The position numbers and the translations under genes are program-made. From the NCBI RefSeq assembly GCF_003330845.1, contig NZ_CP026121.1:8041501-8105500 (forward strand): 64,000 bases of DNA, written 5' to 3'. This document shows positions 59,189-64,000 of this stretch, in pieces; position 1 is the stretch's first letter, and each line of letters starts with the position of its first letter. The DNA is from Streptomyces sp. Go-475. GTDB taxonomy: Bacteria > Actinomycetota > Actinomycetes > Streptomycetales > Streptomycetaceae. The notes beneath the pieces are model-generated. The model was not told the DNA's origin, made no database searches, and saw only the letters and a list, made by a program, of their open reading frames with translations.

Positions 59189-60499
59189 ATGAACCACTCT
59201 TCCCGCCTGACCAGACGTACGCTCCGTGCGGTCGGGCTGACCTGTTCGGTCTTCGCCCTCACCCTGTCCGCGGGCTGCGCCGGAGACTCCTCCGGGAGCG
59301 ACGGCGGCAAGACCGTCATCCGGTTCAACTGGTGGGGGTCCGACTCCCGGCACGAGATGACCAAGCAGATCATCGCGGCGTTCGAGAAGAAGCACCCGGA
59401 CATCGACGTCCAGCCCGAGTACTCCAACTGGGACGACTACTGGAAGAAGCTGTCGACCGGTGCCGCCGCCGGTGACATGCCCGACGTCCTGCAGATCACC
59501 GACCCGTTCATGTACTCCTACATCGACAACGGGCAGCTGATGGACCTGAAGAAGGTCAAGGACGTCCTGCACACGGACAAGCTGCCGGCGAACTCGATGG
59601 CGATGACGACCGTGAAGGGCGGCCTGTACGGCGTCCCGGCCGGCGACAGCGCGTTCGGCATCGTGGCCGATCCGGTGGCGTTCAAGAAGGCCGGCGTGCC
59701 CCTTCCGGACGACACCAAGTGGTCGTGGGACGACTACATCAAGATCTCCAAGGCCATCTCCAAGACGAAGGGCCTGGTCGGCACCGCGATGCCGCTCTAC
59801 CCCAACGACCTGGGGACCTGGCTGCGGCAGCACGGCGAGGACTACTGGACCAAGGACGGCAGCAAGATCGGTTTCACCGAGGGCACCATGGCCGCCTACT
59901 GGGAATGGGTCGTCAAGCTGCGTGACAGCGGCGGCACGACCAGCCCGGACGCCGCGATCGAGCAACTGTCGTCGGGAGCCGGTGTCGAGCAGGGCCTGGT
60001 CGCCCAGCACAAGGCGGCCATGAGCGACCTGTCCGTCACCCAGCTCGGCGCGATCGAAGGCGCCAGCGGACGCGAGGCCAAGCTGCTCCTCTTCCCCGGC
60101 GAGAAGGGGGCCACCCAGGTCGGCGCCTACACCAAGCCCGGCATCTTCTACGGCGCCTCCGCGCGGACCGAGCACCCCAAGGAGGCCGCGGAGCTGCTCG
60201 ACTTCCTGGTCAACTCGCCCGAGGCGGCCAAGATCCAGAAGTTCGACCGCGGCGTTCCCAACAACCCGGACGTGCTGAAGGCGATCATGCCCGAGCTGTC
60301 CCCCTCGGAGAAGCGGATCGCCGACTACCTGTCCCGGGTCAACGCCCTGAAGCCGACCCCCCTGCACATCCCCAACGCGAAGGCCGGACCCGCTGTCCCG
60401 GAGATCTTCCAGCGACTCAACGAGGACGTGCTGTTCAACCGCGTGTCGCCGCAGGAGGCAGCCAAGAAGTTCATCTCCGAGATCAAGTCCCAGCTCTGA
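59189..60499 (+). CDS. ABC sugar transporter substrate-binding lipoprotein (CUT1)
   Basis: 436 residues. A lipoprotein signal peptide has the lipobox LSAGC (Cys at about 30). The mature extracellular solute-binding protein family 1 domain includes IRFNWWGSDSRHEMT, IIAAFEKKHPDIDVQ and GVPAGDSAFGI. The aromatic residues in the early part suit stacking to sugar rings. It delivers an oligosaccharide to the two permeases downstream. GAGGAG lies nine bases before the ATG. It is first in the operon, 40 bp before the GH42 gene, and is controlled by the operator at 58859. An ATPase is not encoded in the window, as is usual for CUT1 systems sharing MsiK. Confidence 0.93.
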   Translation: MNHSSRLTRRTLRAVGLTCSVFALTLSAGCAGDSSGSDGGKTVIRFNWWGSDSRHEMTKQIIAAFEKKHPDIDVQPEYSNWDDYWKKLSTGAAAGDMPDVLQITDPFMYSYIDNGQLMDLKKVKDVLHTDKLPANSMAMTTVKGGLYGVPAGDSAFGIVADPVAFKKAGVPLPDDTKWSWDDYIKISKAISKTKGLVGTAMPLYPNDLGTWLRQHGEDYWTKDGSKIGFTEGTMAAYWEWVVKLRDSGGTTSPDAAIEQLSSGAGVEQGLVAQHKAAMSDLSVTQLGAIEGASGREAKLLLFPGEKGATQVGAYTKPGIFYGASARTEHPKEAAELLDFLVNSPEAAKIQKFDRGVPNNPDVLKAIMPELSPSEKRIADYLSRVNALKPTPLHIPNAKAGPAVPEIFQRLNEDVLFNRVSPQEAAKKFISEIKSQL

Positions 60500-60539
60500 G
60501 CCGCCGCCTGCAGTAGCGCTTCCGGAAGGAATCCCCGCC

Positions 60540-62660
60540 GTGTCCGATCCGCGCATCAACGATCCGCGCACGCACGAACCGCGTACGAACGATCCGCGCA
60601 TGACCACCTTTCGCCGTCGACTGCCGGGAATCGTCTACGGCGGGGACTACAACCCGGAGCAGTGGCCGAAGGAGGTGTGGCAGGAGGACGTCCGGCTCAT
60701 GCGGGCCGCGGGCGTACGGCTCGTGAGCCTGGGCATCTTCTCCTGGGCCATGCTGGAGCCGGCCGACGGCCGGTTCGACTTCTCCTGGCTCGACGAGATC
60801 ATGGACCTGCTGTGGGCGAACGGCATCCAGGTCAACCTCGCGACGCCGAACGCCGCACCCCCGCCGTGGCTCGCCACGGACTTCCCGGAGATCCTGTCGG
60901 CCGACCGGCAGGGGGTGCGGCACGGCATCGGCAGCAGAGGACACTTCTGCCCCTCCTCCCCGGTCTACCGGGACCGCAGCCGGCGCATCGCCGGGGCGCT
61001 GGCCGAGCGGTACGGGAAGCATCCCGCCCTGGCCATGTGGCACATCGGCAACGAGTACCACTCCGACTGCTTCTGCGAGCTGTGCGACGAGCGCTTCCGC
61101 ACCTGGCTGCGGCAGCGGTACGGCACGCTGGACGAGCTGAACGACCGGTGGGGCACGGCGTTCTGGAGCCAGCGCTACAGCGACTGGTCCCAGGTGCACC
61201 TCCCCGGACCCGTGCGCGGCTCGGTCAACCCCACCCGCGAGCTGGACTTCTCCCGCTTCACCTCCGACAACCTGCTGGAACTCGTCACGGCCGAGCGAGA
61301 CCTGCTCCACGCGATCACACCGGACGTGCCGGCGACCACCAACTTCTTCCAGTGCCGGCTGACCGACAGCCACCGGTGGGCGAAGGAACTCGACGTCGTC
61401 GCCTTCGACTGCTACCCCGACCCGGGCAAGCCCCACTCGATGGCCGTCGCCGCCTTCCAGTACGACCTGATGCGCTCACTGGGCGGCGGCCGGCCCTGGA
61501 TGCTGATGGAACAGGCGGCCGGCGCGGTCAGCCAGTGGAAGATCAACCAGGTCAAACAGCCGGGCCGGATGCGCCTGGGCTCCTACCAGGCCGTCGCGCA
61601 CGGCTCCGACGCGGTGATGTTCTTCCAGTGGCGGGCCTCCCGACAGGGGCAGGAGAAGTTCCACTCGGCGATGCTCCCGCACGGCGGTGAGAAGACCCGG
61701 ACCTGGCAGGAGGTCAGGGCGCTCGGCAACGAACTGCGGACCCTCGACGAGGTCGCCACGGCCCGGAGCGGCGCCCAGGTCGCGATCGTGTGGGACTGGC
61801 AGAACTGGTGGGCCGTGGAAGGCCGCGCCCACCCCGACAACACCTTCGACTACCGGGACACCGTCGCCCGGCACCACCGGGCCCTGTGGAACAGCCAGGT
61901 CACCGTCGACGTCGTCACCCTCGACGACGACCTGTCGCCGTACCGGGTCCTGGTCATCCCCAACCAGTACCTGATGACACGTCAACACACCGCCGCGCTG
62001 CGGCAGTTCGTGGAGAACGGCGGCCAGCTCGTCGTCTCGTACTTCTCCGGGATCGTCGACGAGGACGACCGGATCGTCGAAGGCGGGTATCCGGGGGCGC
62101 TGCGCCAGATCATCGGCGCGCACGTCCAGGAGTTCTCCCCGCTGCCCGCCGGAGGCACGGTGCCCCTCCAGGCGGCAGCCGACCAGGCCTCGCTGAACGG
62201 TTTCCGCGCGACCGCCTCCGGGTGGCAGGACGACCTCGACCTGGAGACCGCCCGACCGCTCGCCGTCTACCGCGAGGGCCATCTCGCCGGCAAGGCCGCG
62301 GTGGTCGAGAACGAACTCGGCCGGGGCCGTGCCGTGTACCTCGGCACACGCCTGGACGACGACGCTCTTGAGGCCTTGGTGCGGCACGTCCTGGACACCG
62401 CCGGGGTGCGACCGGTGCACGCCGCACCGCGGGGCGTCGAGGTCACCGAGCGGCGGACGGACACGGGCGCGTACCTGTTCCTGCTCAACCACCGGCAGGA
62501 CAAGGCGACCGTCACCCTCGACCGCTCCGGCACCGACCTGATCACCGGACGCCGCCTCCACGCCGGGGAGACGCTCGTCCTCGACGCGGCGGACGTCGCC
62601 GTCGTGCGCAGCCCCCTGGCCGCTTCGCAGCACGCCGAGCCGTCGCCGAGCGACTCCTGA
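60540..62660 (+). CDS. GH42 beta-galactosidase (intracellular)
   Basis: 706 residues without a signal peptide. The GH42 (beta/alpha)8 domain starts GIVYGGDYNPEQWPKEVW. Acid/base Glu is at about 172 (IGNEYHSDC), with the Cys-rich zinc-site segment CFCELC next to it. Nucleophile Glu is at about 324 (WMLMEQAAG). Trimerisation and C-terminal domains follow (GGQLVVSYFSGIVDEDDRI). It hydrolyses terminal beta-galactosides imported by the ABC system. The first 20 residues are four copies of a DPRxx repeat and are not part of the enzyme; the ATG at 60600 (MTTFRRRLPG) is the alternative start. The gene lies between the substrate-binding and permease genes. Confidence 0.93.
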   Translation: MSDPRINDPRTHEPRTNDPRMTTFRRRLPGIVYGGDYNPEQWPKEVWQEDVRLMRAAGVRLVSLGIFSWAMLEPADGRFDFSWLDEIMDLLWANGIQVNLATPNAAPPPWLATDFPEILSADRQGVRHGIGSRGHFCPSSPVYRDRSRRIAGALAERYGKHPALAMWHIGNEYHSDCFCELCDERFRTWLRQRYGTLDELNDRWGTAFWSQRYSDWSQVHLPGPVRGSVNPTRELDFSRFTSDNLLELVTAERDLLHAITPDVPATTNFFQCRLTDSHRWAKELDVVAFDCYPDPGKPHSMAVAAFQYDLMRSLGGGRPWMLMEQAAGAVSQWKINQVKQPGRMRLGSYQAVAHGSDAVMFFQWRASRQGQEKFHSAMLPHGGEKTRTWQEVRALGNELRTLDEVATARSGAQVAIVWDWQNWWAVEGRAHPDNTFDYRDTVARHHRALWNSQVTVDVVTLDDDLSPYRVLVIPNQYLMTRQHTAALRQFVENGGQLVVSYFSGIVDEDDRIVEGGYPGALRQIIGAHVQEFSPLPAGGTVPLQAAADQASLNGFRATASGWQDDLDLETARPLAVYREGHLAGKAAVVENELGRGRAVYLGTRLDDDALEALVRHVLDTAGVRPVHAAPRGVEVTERRTDTGAYLFLLNHRQDKATVTLDRSGTDLITGRRLHAGETLVLDAADVAVVRSPLAASQHAEPSPSDS
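60546..60605 (+). repeat. Four tandem 15-nt repeats at the start of the GH42 gene
   Basis: Four imperfect copies of GATCCGCGCAYSAAC encode DPRIN, DPRTH, EPRTN and DPRMT. The unit is a multiple of three, so copy changes would keep the frame. The repeats sit between the GTG and the likely original ATG of the enzyme. Confidence 0.7.
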
Positions 62661-62691
62661 ATCCCGCACCCGATCCAAGAACCCGAGGACG

Positions 62692-63603
62692 ATGACTGTG
62701 CTCCGCAGACCCCTCAGCCAGGCGGCCAGAAAAGAAGAACGCACCGCTTGGGTCTTCCTGCTGCCGTGGTTCGTCGGCATGGCCGGCGTCACGCTCGGTC
62801 CGATGATCGCCTCGCTGTACTTCTCCATGACGGACTACAACCTGCTGAGCTCACCGAAGTGGGTGGGTTTCGAGAACTACAGCAAGATGCTGGACGACCC
62901 CCGGTTGCGCCAGTCCCTGAGCGTGACCTTCATCTACGTCGTCCTGAGCGTGCCCTTGCTGCTGGCGGTCGCCCTCGGCCTGGCGATGGTCCTCAACCGG
63001 GGCATCAAGGGGCTGGCGTTCTACCGGTCCGTCTACTACCTGCCCTCGCTCCTCGGTGCCTCCGTCGCGGTGGGCATCCTGTGGCGGCAGGTCTTCGGCA
63101 CCGACGGCCTGGTCAACAAGTTCCTCGGACTGTTCGGCATCCACGGACCCGGCTGGATCTCCAACCCGGACACCGCGCTGTACAGCCTCGTCGTCCTGCA
63201 CGTGTGGACCTTCGGCTCCTCCATGGTGATCTTCCTGGCGGGCCTGCGGCAGATCCCCGAGCAGTACTACGAAGCCGCCGCGCTCGACGGCGCCGGCCGC
63301 CGGCACCAGTTCCGGCACGTCACCGTGCCGCTGCTCACCCCGATCATCTTCTTCAACCTCGTTCTGCAGATCATCAGTTCCTTCCAGTCCTTCACCCAGG
63401 CGTTCGTCGTCAGCGGGGGGACGGGAGGCCCCTCGGACTCGACCCTCTTCTACTCGCTGTACCTGTACGACGAGGGCTTCGGCCGGCTCCACATGGGCTA
63501 CGCCTCCGCCATGGCCTGGCTCCTCGTGGTGATCGTCGGCGTCCTGACCGCAATCAACTTCTACTTCAGCAAGAGATGGGTGTTCTACGGTGACGGTAAG
63601 TGA
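62692..63603 (+). CDS. ABC sugar transporter permease 1 (UgpA/LacF type)
   Basis: 303 residues with six predicted helices. WVFLLPWFVGMAGVTLGPM is helix 1, and the EAA motif reads YYEAAALDGAGRRHQFRHVT (about 195-215), where the ATPase docks. It forms the channel with the next gene product. The start is 31 bp after the GH42 stop. It belongs to the CUT1 operon and takes up the sugar captured by the lipoprotein. Confidence 0.92.
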   Translation: MTVLRRPLSQAARKEERTAWVFLLPWFVGMAGVTLGPMIASLYFSMTDYNLLSSPKWVGFENYSKMLDDPRLRQSLSVTFIYVVLSVPLLLAVALGLAMVLNRGIKGLAFYRSVYYLPSLLGASVAVGILWRQVFGTDGLVNKFLGLFGIHGPGWISNPDTALYSLVVLHVWTFGSSMVIFLAGLRQIPEQYYEAAALDGAGRRHQFRHVTVPLLTPIIFFNLVLQIISSFQSFTQAFVVSGGTGGPSDSTLFYSLYLYDEGFGRLHMGYASAMAWLLVVIVGVLTAINFYFSKRWVFYGDGK

Positions 63604-63604
63604 G

Positions 63605-64000
63605 ATGACACTCCTGAAGGCCGAGGACACTCCTTCGCCTGTCCCTGCCCCTTCACCCGCGGCGCAACGCCGCAAGCGGGCGGCCCGCGTCCGTGCGTTC
63701 CTCAAGCACGCCGTGCTGATCGCCTTTGGGCTCGTGATGATCTACCCGCTGCTGTGGATGATCGCCAGCTCGATCAAACCCGACGCCCTGATCTTCCGCG
63801 AACCCTCCCTGCTGCCCACGGACACCGACTTCGGCCACTACGCCGACGGCTGGAACGCGCTGTCGCACCCGTTCGGTGTCTACCTGCTGAACTCGGCGAT
63901 CGTCGTGCTGGGCGCGCTGCTCGGCAACCTGGTCAGCTGCTCCATGGCGGCCTACGCCTTCGCGCGGCTCAAGTTCCGCGGGCGGGCGTTCTTCTTCGGC
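63605..64000 (+). CDS. ABC sugar transporter permease 2 (UgpE/LacG type, partial)
   Basis: The first 132 codons are seen; the gene continues beyond the right edge. After a basic N-terminus (QRRKRAARVRAF), helix 1 (AVLIAFGLVMIYPLLWMIASS) is followed by SIKPDALIF, as in MalG-type permeases. LLNSAIVVLGALLGNLVSC is helix 2, then AYAFARLKFRGR. The EAA loop lies outside the window. The ATG is one base after the previous stop, so the two are coupled. Confidence 0.9.
   Translation, partial: MTLLKAEDTPSPVPAPSPAAQRRKRAARVRAFLKHAVLIAFGLVMIYPLLWMIASSIKPDALIFREPSLLPTDTDFGHYADGWNALSHPFGVYLLNSAIVVLGALLGNLVSCSMAAYAFARLKFRGRAFFFG

Noticed and set aside
1..64000. tRNA, rRNA, CRISPR arrays, riboswitches and intact insertion sequences
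   Set aside because: I saw no cloverleaf with a T-loop, no regularly spaced repeats beyond the short ones listed, and no transposase with intact ends.

Overview
The window reads as chromosomal DNA of a Streptomyces-type actinomycete. GC content is very high with strong third-position GC bias, GTG starts are frequent, operons are built on 4-bp ATGA/GTGA overlaps, and the gene content is typical: many TetR/LacI/MarR/AraC regulators, a multidomain SpoIIE phosphatase, a P450 with its 3Fe-4S ferredoxin, and a Tat-secreted glycoside hydrolase. I see no rRNA, tRNA, CRISPR array, insertion sequence or intact mobile element.

Region 1 (1-24450) is an aromatic/keto-acid catabolic island. A minus-strand operon (amidohydrolase, FAD hydroxylase, two alpha/beta hydrolases) lies next to a DHA2 efflux pump. 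A plus-strand operon (two-domain VOC extradiol-type dioxygenase, FAH-family hydrolase, MhpA-like FAD hydroxylase, acetoacetate-CoA ligase, DoxX) diverges from a TetR gene. A SpoIIE-type phosphatase follows, then a P450/ferredoxin/ferredoxin-reductase operon, a DUF485-like protein with an ActP-type sodium:solute symporter, and an ACMSD-like amidohydrolase. The chemistry suggests ring hydroxylation, ring cleavage, hydrolysis of the product, and activation of released acetoacetate; the substrate is not visible from sequence.

Region 2 (24451-38790) starts with gene remnants (SDR, LacI). It continues with a DUF3068 protein and a tightly coupled seven-gene operon: GT4 glycosyltransferase, methyltransferase, a 1448-residue AftD-like arabinofuranosyltransferase, a condensation/PapA-like acyltransferase, a second methyltransferase, an EamA-like membrane protein and a Trm112-like protein. 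This looks like an uncharacterised cell-envelope glycoconjugate system. A PucR-type and a TetR regulator follow, and then a mosaic of broken genes (TetR tail, zinc alcohol dehydrogenase, PaaZ-like aldehyde dehydrogenase).

Region 3 (38792-48072) holds unlinked small units: a metallophosphoesterase, a TetR/FAD-monooxygenase divergent pair with two tandem operators, a MarR/MFS pair whose MFS carries three C-terminal carboxypeptidase-regulatory-like repeats, an AEC transporter and a CGNR zinc-finger regulator.

Region 4 (48168-64000) is a carbohydrate-utilisation locus: cupin, PmoA-like protein, Gfo/Idh/MocA oxidoreductase, a Tat-exported clan-A glycoside hydrolase, a GDSL esterase with a ricin-type lectin domain, a GH42 beta-galactosidase and a CUT1 ABC importer. 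Two LacI paralogues with near-identical DNA-binding domains are encoded here, and one is fused to an AbiEi-like antitoxin module. Five copies of the operator GTGAACGWTCAC lie at four promoters in a repeated geometry, so this looks like one regulon.

The most interesting signals are the AbiEi-LacI fusion with its operator set, a promoter architecture shared by three regions of the catabolic island, and the AftD-type envelope operon. The window also has a high density of truncated and frameshifted genes at junctions.
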